Below, piece by piece: positions 8,410 to 16,858 of a stretch of 34,788 nt of DNA. The notes beneath the pieces are model-generated. The model ran no database searches and was not told where the DNA came from. It saw only the letters and a program-made list of their open reading frames with translations. Each line of letters opens with the position of its first letter. The stretch's first letter is position 1. The DNA comes from Oscillospiraceae bacterium. Lineage in GTDB: Bacteria; Bacillota; Clostridia; Oscillospirales; Oscillospiraceae. Both the position numbers and the translations under genes were made by a program. The stretch covers positions 1-34,788 of the forward strand of contig JAHHRW010000017.1 in assembly GCA_020025575.1 (NCBI GenBank). The letters are read 5' to 3'.

Positions 8410-9798
8410 ATGGTACATCAGTATAAATTAAACGGCTACAACATCGTACTGGACAGCTGTTCCGGTTCGATTCATGTAGTCGATGAGGTAGGCTATGATA
8501 TCATCGCCATGTTTGAAAATCACACTTCCGATGAAATCGTAGATGCCATCATGAAAAAATACGGTCATCGTGATGATGTAACCGAGCCGGAGGTTCGGGA
8601 GTACATCGATGATGTGCAGGCCCTGAAGGAAGCCGGCAAGCTCTTTACCCCCGATACCTTTGCCGAAATCGCAGGCACCTTCAAGCAGCGTTCCGGCGAT
8701 GTGGTCAAGGCTCTATGTCTGCATGTTGCCCATACCTGCAATCTGAACTGCTCTTACTGTTTCGCAAGCCAAGGTAAGTATCACGGTGATCGTGCACTGA
8801 TGAGCTTTGAGGTTGGTAAGCAGGCTTTGGACTTTTTAATGGATCACTCCGGCCATCGCAAAAATCTGGAAGTAGACTTTTTTGGCGGTGAGCCCCTAAT
8901 GAACTGGGATGTGGTCAAACAGCTGGTTGCATATGCCCGCAGCGTTGAAAAGGAGCGCGGCAAGAACTTCCGTTTCACCCTGACCACCAACGGCGTAAAC
9001 ATCAATGATGATGTCATCGATTTTGCAAACCGTGAAATGAGCAATGTTGTTCTGTCTCTGGACGGCCGTAAGGAGATCAACGACCGTACCCGTGTGGATT
9101 ACGCCGGCAACGGCAGCTACGACCGTATTGTACCGAAGTTCCAGAAACTTGTTGCTGCACGGGGCAATAAGGACTACTATATGCGTGGTACCTTCACCCA
9201 TGCAAACCCCGATTTTACCAACGATGTATTTCACATGGCAGACCTTGGTTTCACGGAGCTGAGCATGGAGCCTGTGGTGTGTGCTCCCGGAGATCCTGCA
9301 GAACTGACTGCAGAAGATCTGGAAATCGTCAAGGAGCAGTATGAAATTCTTGCTAAAGATATGCTGCGCCGCAAGAAAGAGGGCAAGCCCATTACCTTCT
9401 ATCACTACATGCTGGATCTGACCGAAGGCCCCTGCGTGTACAAGCGCATTTCCGGCTGCGGTTCCGGAACGGAGTACATGGCTGTTACCCCTTGGGGCGA
9501 CCTGTACCCCTGCCACCAGTTCGTTGGCGAAGAAAAATACAAGCTGGGCGATGTTTGGAATGGTGTCACCAATACAGATCTACGTGAAGAATTCCGCAGC
9601 TGCAACGCCTATGCCCGTTCTGAATGTGCAGACTGCTGGGCAAAGCTCTACTGCTCCGGAGGTTGTGCTGCCAATGCCATGCACGCAACCGGCTCCATCC
9701 GTGGTGTTTACGAACCCGGCTGCGAGCTGTTCCGCAAGCGTATCGAGTGTGCTGTCATGATGAAAGTGGCTGAGGAGGCAGAAAAAGAGGGGTGCTGA
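8410..9798 (+). CDS. scfB: SCIFF peptide maturase, radical SAM/SPASM thioether synthase
   Basis: Radical SAM enzyme (462 aa) that installs thioether cross-links in the SCIFF peptide. Seen: an N-terminal precursor-recognition-like region (about 1-90); the radical SAM motif C110-N-L-N-C114-S-Y-C117 binding the SAM [4Fe-4S] cluster; FFGGEPL (157-163); and a SPASM domain with C342, C350, C368, C398, C406, C409, C415, C419 and C438 for two auxiliary clusters, plus C447. The ATG at 8410 has GGAGGA 6 bases upstream and gives the normal family N-terminus; upstream in-frame starts fall within the terminator. The decarboxylase-family gene follows, overlapping by one base. Confidence 0.94.
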   Translation: MVHQYKLNGYNIVLDSCSGSIHVVDEVGYDIIAMFENHTSDEIVDAIMKKYGHRDDVTEPEVREYIDDVQALKEAGKLFTPDTFAEIAGTFKQRSGDVVKALCLHVAHTCNLNCSYCFASQGKYHGDRALMSFEVGKQALDFLMDHSGHRKNLEVDFFGGEPLMNWDVVKQLVAYARSVEKERGKNFRFTLTTNGVNINDDVIDFANREMSNVVLSLDGRKEINDRTRVDYAGNGSYDRIVPKFQKLVAARGNKDYYMRGTFTHANPDFTNDVFHMADLGFTELSMEPVVCAPGDPAELTAEDLEIVKEQYEILAKDMLRRKKEGKPITFYHYMLDLTEGPCVYKRISGCGSGTEYMAVTPWGDLYPCHQFVGEEKYKLGDVWNGVTNTDLREEFRSCNAYARSECADCWAKLYCSGGCAANAMHATGSIRGVYEPGCELFRKRIECAVMMKVAEEAEKEGC

Positions 9799-11132
9799 TG
9801 GACACGCCGATTTGTGATTTTCTGGAGCACTATCAGTCCAGCGGTATCTCCCGTTTTCATATGCCCGGTCATAAGGGCAATGCCTTTTTAGGCTGTGAAC
9901 CTTGGGATATTACAGAAGTTTCCGGTGCCGATTCCCTCTATGAGGCAGAGGGAATCATCGCCCGGAGTGAAGAAAATGCCACCAAGCTTTTTGGCTCTGG
10001 GAGAACGGTATATTCAACAGAAGGCTCCAGCCAGTGCATTCGGGCCATGCTGTATCTGGCCCTGACCCATCGTCCGGAAGGAACAGCGCCGGTCATTGTC
10101 TCAGCCAGAAATGTCCATAAGGCATTCGTTTATGCAGCTGCATTGCTGGATTTTGAAGTGGTCTGGCTGTGGCCAGATGGGGAAAACCGCTCCTTATGTG
10201 GCTGTCCCATCTGCGCAGAGTCTCTGGAAAACACCCTTCATTCGCTGCCCAATCCCCCCGCAGCTGTGTATCTCACTAGCCCGGACTATCTGGGCGGTAT
10301 CGCAGATATTGCCGCACTCTCTGAGGTCTGCCATCGTTATGGGACAATTTTGGTGGTGGACAACGCCCATGGTGCTTATCTGCATTTTCTGAATCCTGCT
10401 CAGCACCCTCTGGATTTGGGTGCTGACCTCTGCTGTGATTCTGCCCATAAGACCCTGCCCGTATTAACAGGCGGTGCCTATCTGCATCTGAGTCATCGCG
10501 CACCTGAGGCGATGCGCCGGAATGCTAAAACTGCCATGGCGCTGTTTGGCTCTACCAGCCCTTCCTATTTGACAATGGCATCGCTGGATCGATGCAACCG
10601 CTATCTGGCGAATGGCTACCAAAACCGCCTGACCAAAACGGTTTCTTTTATCCAATCCATTCGCCGTGATCTTATGGAAAACGGATGGATGGTTGCACCT
10701 TCCGACCCATTGCGTATCACCATCTGTGCTGCAAAAAATCAGACAGGCATTGACCTGGCAAATATTCTTCGGCAAAACGGAATGGAATGTGAATATGCCG
10801 ACCCAGAATTTCTGGTGCTGATGCTCACACCCGAAAATCAAGAAGAATCACTTCATCATCTGGTATCCGTATTGGGCAAGAATATGGCAGGTCTGCAATC
10901 TGCCCCTATCCTGCCGCTAGCCAAAGGCAAACAGGTGGTTCCCATTCGAAAAGCATTATTCTCCCCCCACGAAGTAATCCCCGCCAAAGATGCACTGGGG
11001 CGTATCTGCGGTGCTCCCACCGTGGCCTGCCCCCCTGCAATCCCCATCGCAGTATCTGGCGAGCGAATTGAATCTACCGCAATAGAATTATTTGCACATT
11101 ACGGAATAGACACGGTAGATGTGCTGAAATAG
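9798..11132 (+). CDS. Orn/Lys/Arg decarboxylase-family PLP enzyme
   Basis: A 444-aa fold-type I PLP enzyme of the family containing bacterial arginine, lysine and ornithine decarboxylases. Seen: N-terminal HMPGHKGN (21-28), typical of the family; D188-N-A-H191 for cofactor contacts; and the PLP lysine K218 in SAHKTLP. The C-terminal domain (from about 360) is short. It lacks the N-terminal receiver-like wing of the enterobacterial inducible enzymes, so it belongs to the short Firmicutes type (SpeA/YaaO-like). The substrate is unknown. The ATG at 9798 overlaps the scfB stop (TGATG) and has GAGGGG 5 bases upstream; a GTG at 9792 would place the start inside that site. The translational coupling to scfB is notable, and a polyamine importer lies 3 kb downstream. 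Confidence 0.88.
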   Translation: MDTPICDFLEHYQSSGISRFHMPGHKGNAFLGCEPWDITEVSGADSLYEAEGIIARSEENATKLFGSGRTVYSTEGSSQCIRAMLYLALTHRPEGTAPVIVSARNVHKAFVYAAALLDFEVVWLWPDGENRSLCGCPICAESLENTLHSLPNPPAAVYLTSPDYLGGIADIAALSEVCHRYGTILVVDNAHGAYLHFLNPAQHPLDLGADLCCDSAHKTLPVLTGGAYLHLSHRAPEAMRRNAKTAMALFGSTSPSYLTMASLDRCNRYLANGYQNRLTKTVSFIQSIRRDLMENGWMVAPSDPLRITICAAKNQTGIDLANILRQNGMECEYADPEFLVLMLTPENQEESLHHLVSVLGKNMAGLQSAPILPLAKGKQVVPIRKALFSPHEVIPAKDALGRICGAPTVACPPAIPIAVSGERIESTAIELFAHYGIDTVDVLK

Positions 11133-11171
11133 TCCAGCAATATAAACCGATGATCCCCATAAGGAGGCACT

Positions 11172-12227
11172 ATGGAAGAGCAAACTCCCCACAAACGCCG
11201 GGTGCGCTACTCCGGCACGCATCCAAAGCGCTTTGAAGAAAAGTATAAAGAACATAACCCCGAAAAGTATGCAGATACCATTGAGCATGTCATTCAACGC
11301 GGTGCCACCCCCGCAGGAATGCACATCTCCATCATGGTTCAGGAAATTCTGGACTTCTTGCAGATTCAGCCTGGACAGATTGGTCTGGATGCCACGCTTG
11401 GCTACGGTGGGCACACTGGGCACATGCTTCGCGCACTCCAGGGACAGGGTCATCTCTATGCCCTGGATGTAGACCCAATCGAGTCCGCAAAAACCAGAAA
11501 GCGTCTGGAAGATCAGGGATTTGGGCCAAATATTCTGACCGTCCGTTTGCAGAATTTTGCAGACATTGATTTGGTTTCGCAGGAAATCGGAAAGAAGTTT
11601 GACTTTATCCTCGCAGATCTGGGTGTTTCCTCCATGCAGATTGATAATCCCGACCGTGGATTCACCTATAAGGTGGAAGGTCCCTTAGATCTCCGCTTAA
11701 ACCCAGAGAAGGGCATCAGTGCCGCCCAGCGTCTAAAGGACATCTCCTTGGAGGAATTGGAAGGTATGCTGATTGAAAACTCTGACGAGCCCTATGCCTC
11801 AGAGATTGCTGAAACCGTGATGCGCTGGCGCGCCGGTGGCAAAGAAATCGAAACCACCACTCAAATGCGTCAGGTGATCGAAGAATCTTTGTCTTTTCTT
11901 CCCAAAAAGGAGCTGAAAGAGGCAGTCAAGAAGTCCTGTCAGCGGACGTTCCAAGCGCTGCGAATTGACATCAACTGCGAATTTGAGGTTCTGTACGCAT
12001 TTTTGGACAAACTGCCTCAGGTTCTTGCCCCCAACGGGAGAGTTGCCATCCTGACATTCCATTCCGGTGAAGATCGTCTGGTAAAGCAGGCATTCAAGCG
12101 TTTCTATCGCGAGGGTGTTTACAGTGACATTGCACACGATGTCGTCCGCCCAAGCCCCGAGGAATGCTACCGCAACAGCCGTGCAAGGTCTACCAAGATG
12201 CGCTGGGCAATTCGTTCTGAAAACTGA
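11172..12227 (+). CDS. rsmH: RsmH-type 16S rRNA (cytosine-N4) methyltransferase
   Basis: SAM-dependent enzyme expected to methylate N4 of C1402 in 16S rRNA. Seen: the SAM-binding motif DATLGYGGHTGHM (73-85), ALDVDP, DLGVSSMQID and DRGFTY, and a C-terminal NSRARSTKMRWAIR matching the family end. At 351 aa it is longer than usual because of a basic N-terminal extension of about 48 residues before the usual HI-x-VM-x-E start (here HISIMVQE). It is not in the cell-division (dcw) cluster with mraZ/ftsL, where rsmH normally sits, so it may be a second copy or a paralogue with altered target. AAGGAGG lies 4 bases before the ATG. Followed by a strong terminator. Confidence 0.85.
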   Translation: MEEQTPHKRRVRYSGTHPKRFEEKYKEHNPEKYADTIEHVIQRGATPAGMHISIMVQEILDFLQIQPGQIGLDATLGYGGHTGHMLRALQGQGHLYALDVDPIESAKTRKRLEDQGFGPNILTVRLQNFADIDLVSQEIGKKFDFILADLGVSSMQIDNPDRGFTYKVEGPLDLRLNPEKGISAAQRLKDISLEELEGMLIENSDEPYASEIAETVMRWRAGGKEIETTTQMRQVIEESLSFLPKKELKEAVKKSCQRTFQALRIDINCEFEVLYAFLDKLPQVLAPNGRVAILTFHSGEDRLVKQAFKRFYREGVYSDIAHDVVRPSPEECYRNSRARSTKMRWAIRSEN

Positions 12228-12239
12228 TATGCCACAATC

Positions 12240-12270
12240 AAGAGTCCGCAAGAATATGCGGACTCTTTTC
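12240..12270 (+). terminator. Intrinsic terminator after rsmH
   Basis: 11-bp perfect stem (12240-12250 with 12257-12267), 6-base loop, followed by TTT. Separates rsmH from the next transcription unit. Confidence 0.85.
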
Positions 12271-12302
12271 TTCGGAATTATAGGGTTTGTACAAATAATT
12301 CG

Positions 12303-12331
12303 TTGACAGTTTGGTTATATTGTGTTAAAAT
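12303..12331 (+). promoter_or_regulatory. Consensus promoter driving the structured RNA / potABCD
   Basis: TTGACA (12303-12308), 17-base spacer, TAAAAT (12326-12331) with extended TGT. Transcription should begin near 12338, about 450 bases upstream of potA. The design nearly copies the scfA promoter. Confidence 0.82.
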
Positions 12332-12337
12332 CCGTTT

Positions 12338-12721
12338 GTCTCAATTGGAAAGGGTCTTTCCAAAGCAAGATGCGACCGCCGATTCTTCCATCGGCTAAGG
12401 CCATACGGACAGCCGGGTCGAATGCCGAAGACCGCAGATGCGGTTGGCAACTTCTGTTGCCTTATTGATTGAGTTAAAAGCTCAGTTTTATAAGTTGGTT
12501 ACTATAAACCAGTGCCTTGCGGCATATAACTTGTGAAATGGTCAATAAGAGTAGTAAAAGTAATCTTTGCTATATAGACTCTGATCCCATTGTGATTTGA
12601 TGCGTATTCGTACTGTGTGCGAAAAATGTCGCGTTTTTGCCGGTTTTCAGGCAGTTGTGCGTTGCGCATTGTAATATCGTGATTTACAAGTGGTATGCTA
12701 CTGATGTGGCATACCACTTTT
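12338..12721 (+). ncRNA. Unassigned structured leader RNA or independent small RNA upstream of potA
   Basis: About 385 nt without a credible gene. The first 150 nt fold into nested helices. A candidate closing helix pairs 12340-12345 (CTCAAT) with 12468-12473 (ATTGAG). Inside it are hairpins 12347-12352/12356-12361 and 12378-12383/12390-12395, an enclosing helix 12373-12377/12416-12420, a small stem 12399-12401/12412-12414, and a two-part stem 12423-12426/12446-12449 around 12431-12435/12440-12444. Two strands have alternative partners: 12446-12451 can pair with 12456-12461, and 12468-12473 can pair with 12481-12486. The second half holds smaller hairpins and ends in a terminator. I could not assign it to a known class with confidence; raiA-type RNA and c-di-GMP-I were considered. 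It could be a riboswitch-like leader or a stand-alone RNA. Confidence 0.65.
12461..12494 (+). terminator. Possible internal switch hairpin in the potA leader
   Basis: 12461-12465 (CTTAT) pairs with 12490-12494 (ATAAG), and 12468-12473 pairs with 12481-12486 (one G-T pair), followed by TTT at 12487-12489. The strand 12468-12473 is also the 3' side of the proposed closing helix of the upstream structure, so the two folds exclude each other. A weak terminator at best. Confidence 0.35.
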
Positions 12722-12730
12722 CTATATTTT
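12688..12730 (+). terminator. Strong intrinsic terminator between leader RNA and potA
   Basis: 11-bp perfect stem (12688-12698 with 12709-12719), 10-base loop and a T-rich tail (TTTTCTATATTTTT) ending about 55 bases before potA. Either the end of an independent RNA or a control point for read-through into potABCD. A TATAAT at 12754-12759 has no good -35, so a second potA promoter is only weakly supported. Confidence 0.82.
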
Positions 12731-12784
12731 TGGGGGAACATAGCAGCCCTGTATATAATCTGTCGGTGAAATGGGAGAAAGCAT

Positions 12785-13903
12785 ATGAAGAAGATTATTG
12801 AACTAAAAAATATCTCAAAATCCTTTGACGGTGAAAAAGTTCTTGATAACATCAGCCTGTATATCAATGATAATGAGTTTATTACACTATTGGGGCCTTC
12901 AGGTTGCGGAAAAACAACAACCCTGCGTATGATCGGCGGTTTTACCCAGCCGGACGAAGGTGATGTGATCTTTATGGGCGAGCGGATTAACGACACGCCT
13001 CCCCACAAGCGCAATGTCAATACCGTATTCCAAAAGTATGCACTGTTTCCCCACCTGAATGTTTTTGAAAATGTGGCATTCCCTCTGCGCCAGCGCAGAG
13101 TTTCCAAAAAGGAGATCACGGAGAAAGTCAACCAGATGCTTTCGTTGGTGATGCTGCCCGGTTTTGGAAATCGAAGTGTCACCAGTCTGTCCGGTGGCCA
13201 GCAGCAGCGTGTGGCAATTGCGCGTGCGCTCATCAGCCATCCCAAGGTGCTTCTGCTGGATGAACCTCTGGGTGCACTGGACTTAAAGCTGCGTAAAGAC
13301 ATGCAGCAGGAACTGAAGAAAATCCAGAAAAGCACGGGCATCACCTTCGTTTTTGTTACCCACGATCAGGAAGAGGCCCTGTCTATGTCCGATACCATCG
13401 TGGTCATGAACGAAGGCAAAATCCAGCAGATTGGTACCCCCATCGATATCTACAATGAGCCAAAGAACGCCTTTGTCGCTGATTTTATTGGCGAGAGCAA
13501 CATTGTTGACGGCGTCATGCTGGAGGACTACAAGGTCCGCTTTGCCGGTCATACCTTTGCATGTCTGGACACCGGTTTTGGTAAGAACGAGCCTGTTGAT
13601 GTGGTGATCCGCCCCGAGGATGTCGATATCGTCCCTGCTCAGGACGCCATGCTCAGCGGTACGGTTACCTCTGTAACCTTTATGGGGGTCCATAACGAAA
13701 TCATCGTGGACATTGCAGGCTTCAAATGGATGATTCAGACCACCGATTCTGTGGACGAGGGTGCACACATCGGTCTGAGTCTTGACCCGGATTCCATCCA
13801 TATTATGAAAAAATCCAAATACTCCGGTATGTTCGGTGACTATTCTTCTTTCTCCAACGAACTGGATGAACTATCCAATCCCGGAGGTGACACGGAAGAA
13901 TGA
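12785..13903 (+). CDS. potA: Spermidine/putrescine ABC transporter ATP-binding protein
   Basis: ATPase of the polyamine importer PotABCD (372 aa). Seen: Walker A GPSGCGKTT (37-45), Q-loop Q83, signature LSGGQQQR (135-142), Walker B VLLLDEP (155-161), switch His H193, and a C-terminal TOBE-type regulatory domain (about 270-350). GGGAG lies about 7 bases before the ATG. The last 4 bases overlap the start of potB (ATGA), so the genes are translationally coupled. Substrate assignment rests on the complete potABCD set. Confidence 0.93.
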   Translation: MKKIIELKNISKSFDGEKVLDNISLYINDNEFITLLGPSGCGKTTTLRMIGGFTQPDEGDVIFMGERINDTPPHKRNVNTVFQKYALFPHLNVFENVAFPLRQRRVSKKEITEKVNQMLSLVMLPGFGNRSVTSLSGGQQQRVAIARALISHPKVLLLDEPLGALDLKLRKDMQQELKKIQKSTGITFVFVTHDQEEALSMSDTIVVMNEGKIQQIGTPIDIYNEPKNAFVADFIGESNIVDGVMLEDYKVRFAGHTFACLDTGFGKNEPVDVVIRPEDVDIVPAQDAMLSGTVTSVTFMGVHNEIIVDIAGFKWMIQTTDSVDEGAHIGLSLDPDSIHIMKKSKYSGMFGDYSSFSNELDELSNPGGDTEE

Positions 13904-14784
13904 ATCGCCCTGTAAAAAGCAGAAAGCTCACCAGTTATCGAGCTGCATTGATGCCCTACTCCATTTGGGCGCTGCTATTTGTGCTTATCCCACTGGTTTT
14001 TGTAGCCTACTATGCATTTACCGACAACAATTTTCAGTTCACAACAGCTAACTTCAATCGTTTCTTTACCGCAACCAGCAACCTGAAGAACGACGATGGG
14101 ACCATCACAGAAGTGCATACCTACCTGCTGATTTTCATGCGGTCGCTGAAATTGGCTGTCATCTCCACCATCATCTGTCTGCTGATGGGCTACCCCATCG
14201 CCTACATCATCGCTCGCGCTGGCGCAAAAACCCAAAAGACAATGATTACCCTGATTATGATTCCCATGTGGATGAACTTTCTGATTCGCACCTATGCATG
14301 GATGACCATTTTGCAGGACACCGGTATTCTGAATAATCTGCTGGGTATGCTGGGTATTCAACCACTGCACATCATCGGAACGGAAACCGCTGTTGTCATT
14401 GGCATGGTTTACGACTATTTCCCGTATATGGTTCTGCCCATCTACTCCGTTATGGCAAAGATGGATGTTAGACTTCTGGAGGCTGCCCGGGATCTAGGCT
14501 GCGGAAGTCTGTCGGTTCTTCGGCGGGTGATCTTTCCCCTGAGCCTGCCCGGCGTAATCTCCGGCATCACAATGGTTCTGATTCCTTCTATCAGCACCTT
14601 CTATATTTCCCAGAAGTTGGGCAACGGCAAATTCTTCCTCATCGGTGATGCCATTGAAGGCCAGTATGTTGCAAACAATCTGCACTTTGCCGCAGCCATC
14701 GCCTTTGTCCTGATGGGCATTCTTCTGGTATGTATGGCCATTTTGAAATATGTAACCACCCGTCATGTGTACGGAGGTGAATAA
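13900..14784 (+). CDS. potB: Spermidine/putrescine ABC transporter permease PotB
   Basis: Integral membrane permease, 294 aa, with about six hydrophobic segments (first at about 21-40). The inner-membrane-component EAA loop is visible at about 194-220 (LLEAARDLGCG, ending in a PLSLPG segment), the site that docks to PotA. Start overlaps the potA stop by 4 bases; potC starts two bases after the stop. Partners with PotC to form the channel. Confidence 0.92.
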   Translation: MNRPVKSRKLTSYRAALMPYSIWALLFVLIPLVFVAYYAFTDNNFQFTTANFNRFFTATSNLKNDDGTITEVHTYLLIFMRSLKLAVISTIICLLMGYPIAYIIARAGAKTQKTMITLIMIPMWMNFLIRTYAWMTILQDTGILNNLLGMLGIQPLHIIGTETAVVIGMVYDYFPYMVLPIYSVMAKMDVRLLEAARDLGCGSLSVLRRVIFPLSLPGVISGITMVLIPSISTFYISQKLGNGKFFLIGDAIEGQYVANNLHFAAAIAFVLMGILLVCMAILKYVTTRHVYGGE

Positions 14785-14785
14785 C

Positions 14786-15634
14786 ATGAAAATGAAACTC
14801 TCTTCCAAAATATATACAGGAATCATTTTTGCATTTCTGTTTGCACCCATTGTGATTTTGTTGATATTCTCTTTCAACGAATCCAAAAGTCTTTCGGTTT
14901 TCTCGGTTTTTTCATTGAAGTGGTACAAAGAACTGATGAACGACCGCAACACCTTGGAAACGGTCCGCAACACGCTGGTACTGGCCACTTGTGCCACAGC
15001 GATTTCCACCGTGATGGGAACTGCTGCCGCACTGGGAATTGATCGGCTTCGTTCCCGTTGGTACCGTGCCGCCATGAACACGGTCACCGACATTCCGATG
15101 ACGAATCCTGATATCATCACCGGTATTTCCCTCATGCTGATGTTCGTGTTTGTAGGCAGACTGTTCGGTGCCTCCAACAGTTTGAGTTTCTGGACTATGC
15201 TGATTGCCCACGTGACCTTCTGTCTACCCTATGTGATCCTGCAGGTCCTGCCAAAGCTACAGCAAATGGACAAGGCACTGCCCGAAGCTGCCATGGACTT
15301 GGGCTGCACACCCATGCAGGCATTCTTCAAGGTTGAACTGCCCGAAATGCTGCCGGGTATCATCACCGGTGCGATCATGGCCTTTACACTGTCTCTTGAC
15401 GACTTCGTCATCAGCTACTTCACCTCTGGCAACGGCTTTGAGACCCTGCCCATCCGCATTTACAGCATGACAAAGAAAACCGTTACCCCGAAAATGTACG
15501 CTTTGGCAACGATTATCTTCTTTGTAACCATGTCTCTGCTGCTCATCAGCAACTTGGTCGATAATCATGACAGCCGCAAACTTCGCAAGCGCAAAAAATC
15601 CCAGGATAGACAGACTTCATCTGGGCTATCCTGA
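14786..15634 (+). CDS. potC: Spermidine/putrescine ABC transporter permease PotC
   Basis: Second membrane permease, 282 aa, about six membrane segments, with an EAA loop at 167-193 (PEAAMDLGCTP, ending at LPGIITG). The ATG at 14786 is chosen over an in-frame ATG at 14765 inside potB because GGAGGTGA lies 5 bases upstream and the protein then begins with the normal short basic N-terminus. The C-terminus ends in a basic, hydrophilic tail (RKLRKRKKSQDR). potD follows after 33 bases. Confidence 0.92.
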   Translation: MKMKLSSKIYTGIIFAFLFAPIVILLIFSFNESKSLSVFSVFSLKWYKELMNDRNTLETVRNTLVLATCATAISTVMGTAAALGIDRLRSRWYRAAMNTVTDIPMTNPDIITGISLMLMFVFVGRLFGASNSLSFWTMLIAHVTFCLPYVILQVLPKLQQMDKALPEAAMDLGCTPMQAFFKVELPEMLPGIITGAIMAFTLSLDDFVISYFTSGNGFETLPIRIYSMTKKTVTPKMYALATIIFFVTMSLLLISNLVDNHDSRKLRKRKKSQDRQTSSGLS

Positions 15635-15667
15635 ATCAATCATTACTTTTTCCTAGGAGGATTATAA

Positions 15668-16780
15668 ATGAACAAAAAATTCGTTCGCCTGATTTTGGCA
15701 CTGATGATGCTAGCCGGCATTTGCCTGACCGGCTGCGGTAACTCCGATACACTGACCCTGAATGTCTACAACTGGGGTGAATACATCTCCGATGGCAGCG
15801 AAGACAGTTTCGATACCATCCGTGAATTTGAGAATTGGTATCAGGAAACTTACGGCACCAAGGTCAATGTCAACTACAGCACCTATGCATCCAACGAAGA
15901 CATGTACAGTAAAATCTCCAGCGGTGCTGTCAGCTACGATGTTATCATTCCCTCTGACTACATGATCGCTCGCATGGCATCCGAAGGCATGCTGCTGCCC
16001 CTGAATTATGAAAACATTCCCAATTACCAGCATATCGATGCATCCTTCAAGGGTCTGTATTACGACGCGGATAACCAGTATTCTGTCCCCTACGCCTATG
16101 GCATTGTGGGTGTTATTTACAATGCAAATGTCGTTGACGCAGCCGATGTTGGTGACTGGGATCTGATGTGGAACGAAAAGTACGCTGGAAGTATCCTGCA
16201 GTATAACAATTCCCGTGATGCCTTTGGTACCGCCATGTACAAGCTGGGTCTGGATGTCAACTCCCACGACAAAGCTGTTTGGAATACTGCATACGAAGAA
16301 CTGATGCACCAAAAGCCCCTGGTTGGCAGCTATGTTATGGATGAAATCTACAACAAGATGGAGTCCGGCGAGGCCGCCATCGGTTCCTACTATGCCGGTG
16401 ACTATTTCACCATGAGGGATGTGCAGGCGCCTGATGTAGATTTGCAGTTCTACTACCCTGAGCGCACCAATTTCTATATAGATGCAATGTGCATTCCCTC
16501 CTGCACCCAGAATAAGGAACTGGCAGAAATCTTCATCAACTATATGCTCTCTGAAGAGGCCGCAGTTGCCAACGCTGAGTTCACCAACTACGCCTCCCCC
16601 AACAAACTGGTTTACACCAACGAGGGTTATATGGCGGACATGGGTGCAGATGCAATGAAGATTCTCTACCCCGAAATGGATAACTTCTCTGAGCGCTACA
16701 ATCAATTTGCATACCGCAATATGGATGCAGAAATGCTCGACCATCTGAACACCCTGTGGGAGAACCTGAAGATCAACTGA
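15668..16780 (+). CDS. potD: Polyamine-binding lipoprotein PotD
   Basis: Extracellular substrate-binding component, 370 aa. A lipoprotein signal is clear: basic MNKK, hydrophobic stretch, then the lipobox LTGC with C23 as lipid anchor. The mature protein has the PotD/PotF pattern (VYNWGEYI near its start; SSGAVSYDVIIPSDYMI; SPNK near the end) of class I polyamine-binding proteins. AGGAGG lies 8 bases before the ATG. Last gene of potABCD, followed by a strong terminator. Which polyamine is preferred cannot be told from the sequence. Confidence 0.93.
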   Translation: MNKKFVRLILALMMLAGICLTGCGNSDTLTLNVYNWGEYISDGSEDSFDTIREFENWYQETYGTKVNVNYSTYASNEDMYSKISSGAVSYDVIIPSDYMIARMASEGMLLPLNYENIPNYQHIDASFKGLYYDADNQYSVPYAYGIVGVIYNANVVDAADVGDWDLMWNEKYAGSILQYNNSRDAFGTAMYKLGLDVNSHDKAVWNTAYEELMHQKPLVGSYVMDEIYNKMESGEAAIGSYYAGDYFTMRDVQAPDVDLQFYYPERTNFYIDAMCIPSCTQNKELAEIFINYMLSEEAAVANAEFTNYASPNKLVYTNEGYMADMGADAMKILYPEMDNFSERYNQFAYRNMDAEMLDHLNTLWENLKIN

Positions 16781-16813
16781 TACTCGCCTCATCGAGTTCC
16801 CCGTAACCGTACC

Positions 16814-16849
16814 AATGCCCCATCCACTATCAAGCGGATGGGGCATTTT
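16814..16849 (+). terminator. Intrinsic terminator after potD
   Basis: 12-bp perfect stem (16814-16825 with 16836-16847), 10-base loop, then TT. Lies between the convergent potD and yolD-like genes; the T-run favours the plus direction. Confidence 0.85.
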
Positions 16850-16858
16850 CTTGATTTT

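Noticed and set aside
12338..12480. c-di-GMP-I (GEMM) riboswitch or TwoAYGGAY motif
   Set aside because: AGCCGGGT resembles part of GEMM, but the GNRA tetraloop-receptor arrangement is not seen. Only one AYGGAY loop (ACGGAC) occurs, whereas that motif needs two.
12502..13344. Open frame on the minus strand across the pot leader and potA
   Set aside because: Overlaps Walker A/B-bearing potA and the structured leader; low-complexity Ser-rich translation typical of an antisense frame.
15710..16846. Long open frame (378 codons) on the minus strand opposite potD
   Set aside because: Shadow of potD, which has a clear lipoprotein signal and operon context; the minus frame lacks a ribosome site and starts in the potD terminator.
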